Notes under the pieces: generated by a model | Told to the model about the DNA's origin: nothing | The model's input: only the letters and a program-made list of their open reading frames with translations | The model's database searches: none | In this document: one piece after another, positions 7,055 through 14,817 of the stretch | Layout of the letters: every line of letters begins with the position of its first letter | Numbering within the stretch: the stretch's first letter is position 1 | Source of the DNA: Streptomyces tendae | GTDB lineage: Bacteria; Actinomycetota; Actinomycetes; Streptomycetales; Streptomycetaceae | Assembly (NCBI RefSeq): GCF_014650435.1 | Contig: NZ_BMUY01000004.1 | Span: forward strand, 434,001 to 498,000 | Direction of reading: 5' to 3' | DNA: 64,000 bases | Made by a program: the position numbers and the translations under genes

Positions 7055-8806
7055 CTAGCCCGGGACGTGCGGTTCGGAGCCCGGGGCGTCCGGTTCGGCC
7101 TCCGGTGCCCCGCCGGCCGCCCCGGACCGGCGTCCGCGGTGGAAGGCGCCGAAGCTGGCCCCGGCGTCGCGCGAGGCGGAGGCGGCCGGGTCGACGGGCG
7201 GCCGGTGGTGGTCGCGGCGTTCCCGCTCGGCATCCGCCTCGGCCATCGTGCGGCCCGGGGAGCGCATGGGCAGGCCGCCCGGCGTGGCGGTCGCCGGTCC
7301 GGGCCGCGCCGCCTGTTCGGGCGGGCCGGTCCGCTCCGCCGGCCGGACGTCCGGGACGCGGCGGGCGAACGCCGGTACCTCCGCCGCCGGTGCCGGGCCG
7401 GGGACGGTGGGGGTGCCGCCACCGCCGAAGGTACGGCCGGTCAGTACGGGTCCCGGGTCCCGCTGCTGGGCGAGCAGTTGGGGCGGCACCAGGACGACGA
7501 CGCCCGTGCCGCCACGCGACGAGGGCCGGTAGCTCACGCCGACGCCGTACTTGGCGGCCAGCCGTCCCACCACGGCGAGGCCGAGGCGGGTGCCCTGCAG
7601 CGAGGCCAGGTCGTTCGTGCGCCCCGACACCGCCTGCTCGGCGTGGCGCATGGCCGCGTCGGCCATCTTCAGTCCGCTGTCCTCGATGGTGATGACGATT
7701 CCGGCGGTACGTTCCTCCACGTAGACGTGCACCTCGTCGATGGGCGGCGAGAAGTTGGCGGCGTTGTCCATGAGTTCGGCCAGCAGGTGCATGACCCCCT
7801 CGGCCGCGTAGCCGGAGATGGCGGCGCCGGTGGAGCAGTGCATCCGCACCCGCTGGTAGGCGGCGATCCGGCCGACCGCGCCGCGCAGGATGCTCTCCAT
7901 CACGATGGGTCTGTTCCAGGCCCGGCTGGAGCGTCCGCCCATCAGGAGGGCCAGCCGGTCGGTGATGAGGCCGAGCTGGGAGGTGCTGTGGTCCAGGCGC
8001 AGCAGATCGCCGAGGACCTCCTCGCCGTGACGATCCTGCATGTCCCTCAGATCGGCGAGCATGCTGACGGCCTTGGCCTGGACGCGGCTGAGGGACTTGG
8101 CGGAGGCGGCCTGCGCGGCGGCGGTGCGCCGTTCGCTGTGGGCCAGTTCCCGGACGAACAGTTCCGCGCAGGCCCGTGCCGGTGCTCCCCGTGGCCATTC
8201 CAGCTCGGCGAGGACGTTCTCCGCCGAGGTGCCGTCCCGCAGTTTCTCCACCGCGGCGGGCAGGGTGCTGTGCGTCAGGTGTTCCAGCTCGGCGGTGCCC
8301 CGGCGGGCCTCCTGCACCGCGTGCTGCCGCCGTGACTCGGCGTCCGCGGCATGCCGTACGGCGTCCTCCACCAGGACGGCGAAGCTCTGCACGACCTGAC
8401 GCAGGTGGGACCCCGAGGCGGGCGCGGTGTTGGCGACGGCCTCGTCCGCGCCGGTGCCGTCGCGCACCTGCTGCGCGATGCCCGGCAGCGCGACGTTGAC
8501 CAGGTGCACGAGGCCGGCGTTCTCCTGCGCGAGCTGGGCCTTGAGGGAGCTGATCTCCGTGCGCCGGACGGCCGCGGTCCTGCGGGCCCGGCCGACCAGG
8601 TGGGAGCCGAGGACGACGGACACGGCGACGCACAGCCAGGACGTCACGGCGAGGGTGGCGGTCCAGCTGCGGGCGGTCTCGGGAGCAGCGGCCCAGGCGG
8701 CACCGGCGGCCGCGGCGGCGGCCGGCAGTACGAGCAGGGGGACGGCTGGGGTGGAGCGGTGAGGTTTCTGCGTCCTGGGTGGGGTGGGGGGTGCAGACAC
8801 TGACAT
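7055..8806 (-). CDS. cvnA: Conservon membrane sensor histidine-kinase-like protein CvnA
   Basis: 583 residues. Two hydrophobic segments (about 21-42 and 50-68) anchor the N-terminus with almost no extracytoplasmic loop. A helical region (75-290) leads to an H-box-like LDHSTSQLG (His273), N-box ELMDNAANFSPP (344-355), G1 box EDSGLKM and G2 GTRLGLAVV. The last 130 residues are Pro/Ala/Gly-rich and disordered. Conservon CvnA proteins have an ATPase domain but usually no cognate response regulator, and none is encoded here. The helical region contains an internal duplication: HLVNVALPGIAQQVRDGT near 101-118 and HLTHSTLPAAVEKLRDGT near 176-193. The ATG at 8806 heads the operon cvnABCDE. Confidence 0.93.
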   Translation of the reverse strand: MSVSAPPTPPRTQKPHRSTPAVPLLVLPAAAAAAGAAWAAAPETARSWTATLAVTSWLCVAVSVVLGSHLVGRARRTAAVRRTEISSLKAQLAQENAGLVHLVNVALPGIAQQVRDGTGADEAVANTAPASGSHLRQVVQSFAVLVEDAVRHAADAESRRQHAVQEARRGTAELEHLTHSTLPAAVEKLRDGTSAENVLAELEWPRGAPARACAELFVRELAHSERRTAAAQAASAKSLSRVQAKAVSMLADLRDMQDRHGEEVLGDLLRLDHSTSQLGLITDRLALLMGGRSSRAWNRPIVMESILRGAVGRIAAYQRVRMHCSTGAAISGYAAEGVMHLLAELMDNAANFSPPIDEVHVYVEERTAGIVITIEDSGLKMADAAMRHAEQAVSGRTNDLASLQGTRLGLAVVGRLAAKYGVGVSYRPSSRGGTGVVVLVPPQLLAQQRDPGPVLTGRTFGGGGTPTVPGPAPAAEVPAFARRVPDVRPAERTGPPEQAARPGPATATPGGLPMRSPGRTMAEADAERERRDHHRPPVDPAASASRDAGASFGAFHRGRRSGAAGGAPEAEPDAPGSEPHVPG

Positions 8807-9167
8807 TCCGCGGTCCCTCGGGTCCTTGAGAGCGGGGAAAGGGCCGGTCGACCTGGGTCGGCCGCGGGCCGGAGCCGTGCCACCGGCACGTGGTGATCAC
8901 TCCGGCGGGCTTGCGGCTCATGCTAGTCACCGGGTTGACCGCGCATGCCGCACCGGCGACAGACCCCACCGAGGAGCGAACTTCGCCGACATCCCGCCAA
9001 TCGAACTCACCCATGTGGTACAGGCGTTCTGCCTGGGACGGATGCGGCGACCGCGGGTCAGGGGCCGGGCCGGACCCGGGCCAGGCGCCCCGGCCGGGGA
9101 CCGCCGGCGACTCCGTCTGGGCGAGCGTGGGATGCGGTGCGGCCCGACACCGGTTCGGATGGGTGCC
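8807..9167. other. Divergent intergenic region between cvnA and the GH25 lysozyme
   Basis: 361 bases with no convincing gene. It must hold the promoters of the conservon (minus) and lysozyme (plus). Weak candidates are TAGCAT on the minus strand near 8922-8927 and TTGACC on the plus strand near 8937. I looked for the c-di-AMP (ydaO-type) riboswitch that often precedes Streptomyces cell-wall hydrolase genes and did not find its conserved cores. Confidence 0.4.
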
Positions 9168-10013
9168 ATGCGCAGACCCATAGCCGTGGCAGCTCGCCAC
9201 TCACGCCTGCTCACGTCAGGCGTCATCCTCGCCGCCCAGTCACTCCTCCTGACCCTCGCCGCGGTCCCGGCCTCGGCCTCCGCACAGGCCGACGGCACCG
9301 CGACGCCCGTGCGCGGTTCGGCCTACATGGGCCGGGGCGTCCTGGCCCACGAAGGAGTCCAGGGCCGCCCCGTCGGGACCCGCGTCGCCCAGACCGAGGG
9401 GGTGGACGTCTCCAGCCACCAGGGCAACGTCGCCTGGTCGACCCTCTGGAAGAGCGGCGTGAAGTGGGCCTATGTGAAGGCCACCGAGGGGACCTCCTAC
9501 CGGAACCCGTACTTCGCCCAGCAGTACGGCGGTTCGTACGACGTCGGCATGATCCGCGGCGCGTACCACTTCGCGACCCCGGACACCTCCGGGGGCGCCG
9601 CCCAGGCCGACTACTTCGTCGACCACGGCGGCGCCTGGTCCAAGGACGGCAAGACGCTGCCGGGTGTCCTCGACATCGAGTACAACCCGTACGGGGCGAC
9701 CTGCTACGGACGGACGCACAGTCAGATGGTCAGCTGGATCCGGGCCTTCCTGGACCGGTACGAGCAGCGCACCGGCCGTCACGCCGCCGTCTACACCTCC
9801 ACCAACTGGTGGACGCAGTGCACCGGGAACTACAGCGGTTTCGGCGCGGACAACCCGCTGTGGGTCGCCCGGTACGCCTCGTCGGTGGGGACGCTCCCGG
9901 CCGGCTGGGACTTCCACACGATGTGGCAGTACACCTCGTCCGGGCCGACCGTCGGGGACCACGACAAGTTCAACGGGACGCTGGACCGCGTCAAGGCCCT
10001 GGCCAAGGGCTGA
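9168..10013 (+). CDS. Secreted GH25 lysozyme (N-acetylmuramidase)
   Basis: 281 residues from the ATG at 9168 (another in-frame ATG lies at 9159). A Sec signal peptide (RR..., hydrophobic core LLTSGVILAAQSLLLTLAAV, Ala-x-Ala near residue 36) precedes a spacer and a complete GH25 domain starting GVDVSSHQGNVAW, with WAYVKATEGTSYRNPYF, GAYHFATPD, the catalytic Asp-Glu pair in VLDIEYN, and the terminal WQYTSSGPTVGDHDKFNG. The family cleaves the MurNAc-GlcNAc bond of peptidoglycan. No extra wall-binding domain is present. Likely roles are wall remodelling or lysis of competitors. A strong inverted repeat follows as terminator. Confidence 0.93.
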   Translation: MRRPIAVAARHSRLLTSGVILAAQSLLLTLAAVPASASAQADGTATPVRGSAYMGRGVLAHEGVQGRPVGTRVAQTEGVDVSSHQGNVAWSTLWKSGVKWAYVKATEGTSYRNPYFAQQYGGSYDVGMIRGAYHFATPDTSGGAAQADYFVDHGGAWSKDGKTLPGVLDIEYNPYGATCYGRTHSQMVSWIRAFLDRYEQRTGRHAAVYTSTNWWTQCTGNYSGFGADNPLWVARYASSVGTLPAGWDFHTMWQYTSSGPTVGDHDKFNGTLDRVKALAKG

Positions 10014-10025
10014 CGCGGACCGCCC

Positions 10026-10061
10026 GGCCCCCTCGCCGGTTCAGCGGGTGGCGAGGGGGCC
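10026..10061. terminator. Bidirectional terminator, GH25 / FAD subunit
   Basis: GGCCCCCTCGCC (10026-10037) and GGCGAGGGGGCC (10050-10061) form a perfect 12-base stem with a 12-base loop between two convergent genes. It extends into the last codons of the minus-strand gene. There is no U-tract, as is usual in Streptomyces. Confidence 0.75.
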
Positions 10062-10763
10062 CAGGGTGTCGGCGACCTGTTCGCGCACCACGTCCAGGGC
10101 TCCGGCCGGCAGGCCGCCGATGTCCGTCCGTTCCAGGGCGTCGAGGGCCTCGTCGGGGCCCGCGTCGCAGCCGGCGGTCTCGCTGAGCACGTCGTAGCCG
10201 TCGCGTACGGCGACGCGCAACCGGTGCCGGCCCTCGCCGTCGGCGTGCACGGCGGTGGCGACCACCAGGGGCGGCGGGCCGCCGGCTTCGGCGGGCTGCT
10301 TGCGGTAGCCGCTGGCCACCGGCGTGCGCCAGCGCAGGCCGAGCAGCAGGTGACGCTTCGCCATCACCTCGGCCAGATCGGTCTCGTAGGGGCGGTCCGG
10401 GCCCAGCACCTCGGCGCGGGCGTCCAGCACCAGGGCCGCGGGCAGCAGGCAGCGCAGGCTGCTGCCGACGAGGTTGCCGCCGACCGTGGCCGTGCGGCGC
10501 ACGGCTCCGGTGCCGACCGAGCCCGCCGCCCTGCGCAGTACCTCCGGCACCCGGTCGTCTATGCGGTGCAGCACCACGGCCGCTCCCAGCGACTCGGGTC
10601 CGACGGCGGTCGCCTCCGGCAGTTCACGCAGCGACATGGCCAGTTCCGGGAAGCCGTCGCGTTGCCAGGTGGCCCACACGAGAGTGGCCCCGCCGATGGG
10701 CACCGCGCCCTGCGCCATGCACTCCTGCGCTTCGGTCACGGTCCTGGGCTGACGCAACAGCAT
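10041..10763 (-). CDS. Orphan FAD-binding subunit of a molybdenum hydroxylase (CoxM/XdhB-like)
   Basis: About 240 residues from the ATG at 10763; an in-frame GTG at 10805 would add 14 residues that do not match the family. The FAD_binding_5 fold is visible: LLRQPRTVTEAQECMAQGAVPIGGATLVWA near the start and TATVGGNLVGSSLRCLLPAALVLDA in the middle, the pyrophosphate-binding segments of xanthine/CO/aldehyde dehydrogenase middle subunits. These normally act in a trimer with a molybdopterin subunit and a 2Fe-2S subunit, but neither is nearby. It may partner with subunits encoded elsewhere, or have a separate flavoprotein role. Confidence 0.82.
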   Translation of the reverse strand: MLLRQPRTVTEAQECMAQGAVPIGGATLVWATWQRDGFPELAMSLRELPEATAVGPESLGAAVVLHRIDDRVPEVLRRAAGSVGTGAVRRTATVGGNLVGSSLRCLLPAALVLDARAEVLGPDRPYETDLAEVMAKRHLLLGLRWRTPVASGYRKQPAEAGGPPPLVVATAVHADGEGRHRLRVAVRDGYDVLSETAGCDAGPDEALDALERTDIGGLPAGALDVVREQVADTLGPLATR

Positions 10764-10933
10764 GGCGATCGACCTGCTTCCCGGAAGTCGGCGGCCGGAC
10801 GACACCGCGTCTTCCGCCGGGCAATCACAGTCACTGGATTGTCCGCACCGCGAAGGGGGCGCGTACAGGGCTCACTCGTTTTCCGTGTGCGCCTTCCGCG
10901 CGCCGGTGCGCCTCCGGGGGCTCGGCTGCCGTG

Positions 10934-11725
10934 TCACGGCCCGAGAAGCGCGTCGGCCAGTTCGGCGCCCAGTCGTTCGCCGTCCTTGCGGACCAGTTCG
11001 GGGACCTGGGTGTTCCAGGCCGCCGCCGCGCGTTCCAGGGCCTCGGCACAGGCCCGCCGGGCGCGGCGCCCCAGCACCGCCGTGGCGAGGGGCAGGAGCG
11101 GACGGGCCACGGAGCGGCCGCTGAGCCGTGCCCGCACGGTCACCCGCCAGCGTGCGTCGGGGGCGGGGCGCGGTACGACCGTCACCGAGACGCGGGCGAG
11201 CGGGTGCGTCAGGGTCCCGCTCAGCGGGGCGCGGGACGGGTGGCGGCCGTGGCCCGTCGCCTGCCACCACCTGCCGAGGTCGAGGTGCAGACGTCCGGTG
11301 CCGCCGAGGTACTCGGCCCGCCTGCCGCCGCTCGGGCGCAGCGTCGCCGACAGCCACGCCTCCCGGGGCCGTTCGGCGCTCGTGAGCCCGAGTGCGCAGA
11401 CCAGACGGGCGGGATGAGCCGGGTCGCCGTCGAGGGTGACGACCTCCAGCGCCGTCTCCCGGCGGCGGTCCCAGGAGACGACGGTGAGGCACTGGTCGGC
11501 GTCCGGTTCACCGTCCTGATCGCGCACGGGCCGGTACTGCGCGCCGGGCCCCAGGTGCCTCCCCCGCACCAGCACCAGGCCCGGCACCGGACGTCCGTCG
11601 GGCAGCCGCAGGCGTGCTCCGTCGGCGTCCGTGCCCTCGGCCAGGTCGTGCAGCGCGACGACGCACGACTCCAGCCAGCGGCGGGGTACGGGGGCGAGGG
11701 TCACGGTGTGCCGGAAGCGGGCCAT
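10934..11725 (-). CDS. Hypothetical protein, about 263 residues
   Basis: I do not recognise this family. The start is placed at the ATG at 11725 (MARFRHTVTLAP); 12 more residues are possible from 11761. No signal peptide or membrane span. It is rich in Arg, Ala and Leu with regular beta-type alternation (PGLVLVRGRHLGPG, LTVVSWDRRRETALEVVTLDGD, LHLDLGRWWQAT, VSVTVVPRPAPDARWRVTVRARL) and ends in a long amphipathic helix (RACAELERAA-like, ending ELADALLGP). The pattern resembles START/SRPBCC-like proteins, but that is only a guess. It lies on the same strand as its neighbours, 170 bases upstream of the FAD subunit. Confidence 0.7.
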   Translation of the reverse strand: MARFRHTVTLAPVPRRWLESCVVALHDLAEGTDADGARLRLPDGRPVPGLVLVRGRHLGPGAQYRPVRDQDGEPDADQCLTVVSWDRRRETALEVVTLDGDPAHPARLVCALGLTSAERPREAWLSATLRPSGGRRAEYLGGTGRLHLDLGRWWQATGHGRHPSRAPLSGTLTHPLARVSVTVVPRPAPDARWRVTVRARLSGRSVARPLLPLATAVLGRRARRACAEALERAAAAWNTQVPELVRKDGERLGAELADALLGP

Positions 11726-11821
11726 GCGGCGAGGATGGCCGCTCGCCGGGCGCCACGTCACGGGTGCGTCCGGGCAGTGAGCGGGCGCCGTTGGTTGCCG
11801 GTTCCCGGAGTGCGGGCGGCG

Positions 11822-12562
11822 TCAGCCGCCGTCCTCTCCCGGACGCCGCGCGACGAAGACGAACTCCCGTCCCTCGCGGTCGGGTGCCCCGCGCACCTCC
11901 CGTACCTGGTATCCCTGTTCGACCAGGTCGGCCGCCACCTCGTCGCGCTCGCGGAAGCGCAGCGTCGAGTCGGAGGTCAGCACGTCGCCGTCCGCGCCGA
12001 AGACGTAGGTCCACCGGAAGGTGACCAGGGGGCCGCTCACGTCCAGCAGCCGGCACCAGCTCTCGACGGTGCCCGTACCGGGGACCTCCGTGACCTGGTG
12101 CGTGTGCTCACGGGTCCACTCCCGCCAGGCGCGCCGGGCCGGGTCCCGGGTCTCGAACACCAGGTGTCCGCCGGGCCGCAGTGCCTCGTGGGCGCCGCGC
12201 AGCGTCCCGTGCCAGGAGCGCCGGTCGGTGATCGCCTGGGCGACGTTCGCCGTCATGGTCGCGAGGTCCACGCTCAGCGCGGGGAGCGAGGCGGCGTCGC
12301 CCTCGATCCAGCGCACCCGGTCGGCGCCCGTCCTCGCACGGGCCACGTCGAGACTCGCCCCGGCGGGGTCGACGCCGACGACCTCGAGGCCGCGGTCGGC
12401 CAGCAGCAAGGCGAACACCCCGGTTCCGCAGCCGATGTCCAGCACGCTCCGCGCGCCGAACTCGTCGGCCATGCGCAGGTACGGGACCAGGTCGCCGCGG
12501 TCGGTGTCGAGCACGTCGTAGAGCGCGGCGAGCCGCGGATGCCGGAAGCACTCGTCAGCCAT
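11822..12562 (-). CDS. SAM-dependent class I methyltransferase
   Basis: 246 residues from the ATG at 12562. The Rossmann-type SAM-binding motif I is clear (SVLDIGCGTGVFALLLADRGLEVVGVD), followed by an acidic residue at the end of strand 2, RVRWIEGDAASLP (motif II) and the HEALRPGGHLVFETRDP segment typical of methyltransferase domain 25/11 families. The C-terminal half is beta-rich (WCRLLDVSGPLVTFRWTYVF). It is divergent from the flavoprotein gene 44 bases away. The acceptor substrate cannot be predicted. Confidence 0.88.
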   Translation of the reverse strand: MADECFRHPRLAALYDVLDTDRGDLVPYLRMADEFGARSVLDIGCGTGVFALLLADRGLEVVGVDPAGASLDVARARTGADRVRWIEGDAASLPALSVDLATMTANVAQAITDRRSWHGTLRGAHEALRPGGHLVFETRDPARRAWREWTREHTHQVTEVPGTGTVESWCRLLDVSGPLVTFRWTYVFGADGDVLTSDSTLRFRERDEVAADLVEQGYQVREVRGAPDREGREFVFVARRPGEDGG

Positions 12563-12606
12563 ACGGCCGACGATAGCCCCCCTCCCGCCGGGGAACACGG
12601 GTAGGC

Positions 12607-13212
12607 ATGCGCGCACTCGTGATCAACTGCACTCTCAAGCCCTCCCCCCAGCCGTCGAACACCGAGGCGCTCGCCGCCACGGTCGTCGCGGCGCTCAAGG
12701 GCCACGGGGCGGAGGTGGACGTCGTGCGGGCCGTCGACCTGAACCTGAAACCGGGGGTCGAGACCGACATGGGCGACGGGGACGACTGGCCGGGCGTGCA
12801 CGAGAAGCTGCTGGCCGCCCGGATCCTGGTCATCGCTTCCCCGACCTGGCTCGGCCGCCCCTCCTCCGTCGCCCAGCGGGTCCTGGAACGCATGGACGCC
12901 ATGCTCTCCGAGACCGACGACGAGGACCGCCCGGTCGCCTACAACCGCGTCGCCGGAGTCCTGGTCACCGGGAACGAGGACGGCGCCCACCACGTCATCA
13001 GCGAGATCAGCGGCGGGCTCGCGGACATCGGCTACACCATCCCCGGCCAGGCCTGGACCTACTGGCACCTCGGTCCGGGACCCGGGCCGGACTTCCTCGA
13101 CGATGACCGCGGCCACGACTGGTCGATCTCCACCGGCCGGGCCATGGCGTCCAACCTGGTGCACGCGGCGCGTGCGCTCGACGCGATGCCGCTGCCCGCC
13201 CCGCCGTCCTGA
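12607..13212 (+). CDS. Flavodoxin-like NAD(P)H-dependent FMN oxidoreductase
   Basis: 201 residues. The N-terminus MRALVINCTLKPSPQPSNTE is the flavodoxin-fold phosphate-binding strand-loop; ILVIASPTWLGRPSSVAQ is the second FMN loop; GVLVTGNEDGAHHVISEI is the third strand with the isoalloxazine-contacting segment. This is the FMN_red/WrbA-like superfamily, which reduces quinones, azo compounds or FMN. Its start lies 44 bases from that of the divergent methyltransferase. Together with the following dpsA it fits an oxidative-stress neighbourhood, but no operon link is seen. Confidence 0.86.
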   Translation: MRALVINCTLKPSPQPSNTEALAATVVAALKGHGAEVDVVRAVDLNLKPGVETDMGDGDDWPGVHEKLLAARILVIASPTWLGRPSSVAQRVLERMDAMLSETDDEDRPVAYNRVAGVLVTGNEDGAHHVISEISGGLADIGYTIPGQAWTYWHLGPGPGPDFLDDDRGHDWSISTGRAMASNLVHAARALDAMPLPAPPS

Positions 13213-13232
13213 TCGGCGGGCCGCCCGGGCAT

Positions 13233-13257
13233 GTCTGCCGGAGCCGATACGGGGCAT
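13233..13257 (+). promoter_or_regulatory. Candidate SigB-type promoter of dpsA
   Basis: GTCT (13233-13236), 15 bases, GGGCAT (13252-13257). The known Streptomyces SigB/SigH-group consensus is about GNNT-N14-16-GGGTA(C/T); this is one base off in the -10 (C for T). It lies about 50 bases upstream of the dpsA ATG, and dpsA is a documented SigB/SigH-controlled osmotic stress gene in S. coelicolor. Confidence 0.6.
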
Positions 13258-13306
13258 TCGTGCACGAGCAACGACGTACGAAACGCATGAGGAGCTGAGG
13301 TCCGCC

Positions 13307-13870
13307 ATGACGCACGACCTGACCCCGAAGTACACGGTCCCCGGCATCGAGCGCGAGGCCGCCGGACGGCTGATCGGTGTGCTGCGGCTGCGCCTGCACG
13401 CCCTCAACGACCTGCACCTGACCCTCAAGCACGTGCACTGGAACGTGGTGGGTCCGCACTTCATCGCGGTCCACGAGATGATCGACCCCCAGGTCGACCA
13501 GGTGCGCGACATGGCCGACGACGTCGCGGAGCGCATCGCCGCGCTCGGCGGGGTCGCCCAGGGCACGCCCGGGGCGCTGGTGGCCGAGCGCAAGTGGGAC
13601 GACTACTCCATCGGCCGGGCGGACGCCATCGCCCATCTCGGCGCGCTCGACGTGGTCTACACCGGCGTGGTCGAGGGCATGCGCGCGGCGGTCGAGGAGG
13701 CCGGCAAGATCGACACGGCCACGGAGGACCTGCTGATCGGCCAGCTGAGGGACCTGGAGCAGTTCCAGTGGTTCGTGCGGGCGCACCTGGAGAGCGCCGG
13801 CGGCACCCTTGCGACGGGCAGCGCGACGTCCGAGACCGAGGCGGCGGCCCGCGGAGCGGAAGTCGCGTAG
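13307..13870 (+). CDS. dpsA: DNA-binding ferritin-like protein DpsA
   Basis: 187 residues, the length of S. coelicolor DpsA. The start ATG at 13307 has AGGAG/GAGG 8-17 bases upstream. A four-helix ferritin-like fold with the inter-subunit ferroxidase residues in LKHVHWNVVGPHFIAVHEMIDPQVDQVRDMADDVAERI (His, His, Asp and Glu visible). Dps dodecamers oxidise Fe2+ with peroxide and compact DNA. The C-terminal tail (TGSATSETEAAARGAEVA) is a short flexible extension as in other Streptomyces DpsA proteins. It has a SigB-type promoter and lies next to the sigB locus, so general-stress control is likely. Confidence 0.95.
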   Translation: MTHDLTPKYTVPGIEREAAGRLIGVLRLRLHALNDLHLTLKHVHWNVVGPHFIAVHEMIDPQVDQVRDMADDVAERIAALGGVAQGTPGALVAERKWDDYSIGRADAIAHLGALDVVYTGVVEGMRAAVEEAGKIDTATEDLLIGQLRDLEQFQWFVRAHLESAGGTLATGSATSETEAAARGAEVA

Positions 13871-13891
13871 CCGGCCGGTACGGGCGCAGGA

Positions 13892-13926
13892 GGACGGTGT
13901 CCGGCCCGCGCGGCCGGACACCGTCC
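13892..13926. terminator. Bidirectional terminator, dpsA / PRC-barrel gene
   Basis: GGACGGTGTCCGGCC and GGCCGGACACCGTCC form a perfect 15-base stem with a 5-base CGCGC loop, centred between the two convergent stops. Confidence 0.85.
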
Positions 13927-13934
13927 CGCGGGGT

Positions 13935-14291
13935 TCAGCGCCGGCCGAGGCGGCGTTCGCCGCGACTGCCCTGCTCGTAGGGCAGGTGGTAGTGGGCGAA
14001 GACCGCGCCCTCGTCCTCGGCGGCCAGCTCACCGTCCGGGTCGATCCCCGGCGCGTCCTTGACCAGCGACTTGTCGTAGGTCACCTTCAGGTAGGACGGC
14101 CCGACGGTGGCCTTGTCCACCGGCACGAAGACGAGTCGCCTGCGGGTCGGCATCCCGATGGTGACCGTGGCGAACGCGGGCCGGTCGGTGAGGGTGTCGA
14201 AGTAGATGGACTCCAGGGTTCCGATCTTGCGGCCGTCGTAGTCCACGACGTCGAGGCCGCGCCAGTCACGAATGTTTTCGGCTTCAAACAT
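13935..14291 (-). CDS. PRC-barrel domain protein
   Basis: 118 residues. MFEAENIRDWRGLDVVDYDGRKIG followed by LESIYFDTLTDRPAFATVTIG and RLVFVPVDKATVGPSYLKVTYDKSLVKDAP is a single PRC-barrel of the type common in Streptomyces stress loci. The C-terminus (YHLPYEQGSRGERRLGRR) is basic. It lies between dpsA and the sigB regulators, divergent from the STAS gene. PRC-barrel proteins of this class are often SigB-regulated; no clear SigB -10 was found on its strand. Biochemical role unknown. Confidence 0.88.
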   Translation of the reverse strand: MFEAENIRDWRGLDVVDYDGRKIGTLESIYFDTLTDRPAFATVTIGMPTRRRLVFVPVDKATVGPSYLKVTYDKSLVKDAPGIDPDGELAAEDEGAVFAHYHLPYEQGSRGERRLGRR

Positions 14292-14463
14292 GCCCAGTCT
14301 TCCCTTCCGAGGACGCGCTCACTGTCTAGTTCCCCGCTTCGCCCGACTGTCGCCCGTTTGTCCCCTCACCGGCGTAGGGCGCCCGATCCGGGATAGGCTG
14401 CCTGGCCGGGAGAAGCGCCCGGGTACCGCCAGGTGCCCGGCGGAGATCCGAAGGGGATCGAGT

Positions 14464-14817
14464 GTGGATGGCACAGGCGCCACAGGCGGCCCGCCCCGCA
14501 TCCGGAGCGGCGCCCTGCTGGACGTGGGCCCACTGCCCGGCCGGCCCGGCATCCGGGCCAGCGGTGAGATCAACGTGAGCACCCGGCTCTCCTGGGAGAA
14601 CGCCCTGACCGAACTGTCCCGGCGGCACACGGACGTGTCCTACGTGGAACTGTCGGGGGTGCGGTTCGTCGACGTGGCCGGAGTGACGGCGCTGGCCGTC
14701 ACGGCCATGAACCTGCCCGTCGGCCGGGTCGTGGTGGAACGGCCGCCGCCGCAACTGCCCCGGGTACTGGACCTGTTCTGGCCGTCCCTGCACCGGATCG
14801 AGGTGGCGCCACGATGA
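14464..14817 (+). CDS. rsbB: STAS-domain protein (RsbV/RsbB-like) without phosphorylatable serine
   Basis: 117 residues from the GTG at 14464 (AGGGGA upstream). The STAS core runs GEINVSTRLSWENAL, then VSYVELSGVRFVDVAGVTALAVTAMNL. In anti-anti-sigma factors the loop reads D-S-S/T-G with the phosphorylated serine; here it is D-V-A-G, so neither serine is present. It overlaps the following MEDS-kinase by four bases (ATGA), so they are co-translated. The position fits the rsbB slot of the S. coelicolor sigB operon, where this protein counteracts the anti-sigma factor. A GGGTAC at 14421-14426 upstream could be a weak SigB -10 (GCCT 17 bases before). The gene symbol rests on synteny. Confidence 0.8.
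   Translation: MDGTGATGGPPRIRSGALLDVGPLPGRPGIRASGEINVSTRLSWENALTELSRRHTDVSYVELSGVRFVDVAGVTALAVTAMNLPVGRVVVERPPPQLPRVLDLFWPSLHRIEVAPR

Noticed and set aside
8807-9167. c-di-AMP (ydaO-type) riboswitch before the lysozyme gene
   Set aside because: The conserved core sequences are not present.
14421-14426. GGGTAC before the STAS gene as a firm SigB promoter
   Set aside because: The only GNNT element lies 17 bases upstream, outside the preferred 14-16; kept only as a weak possibility.
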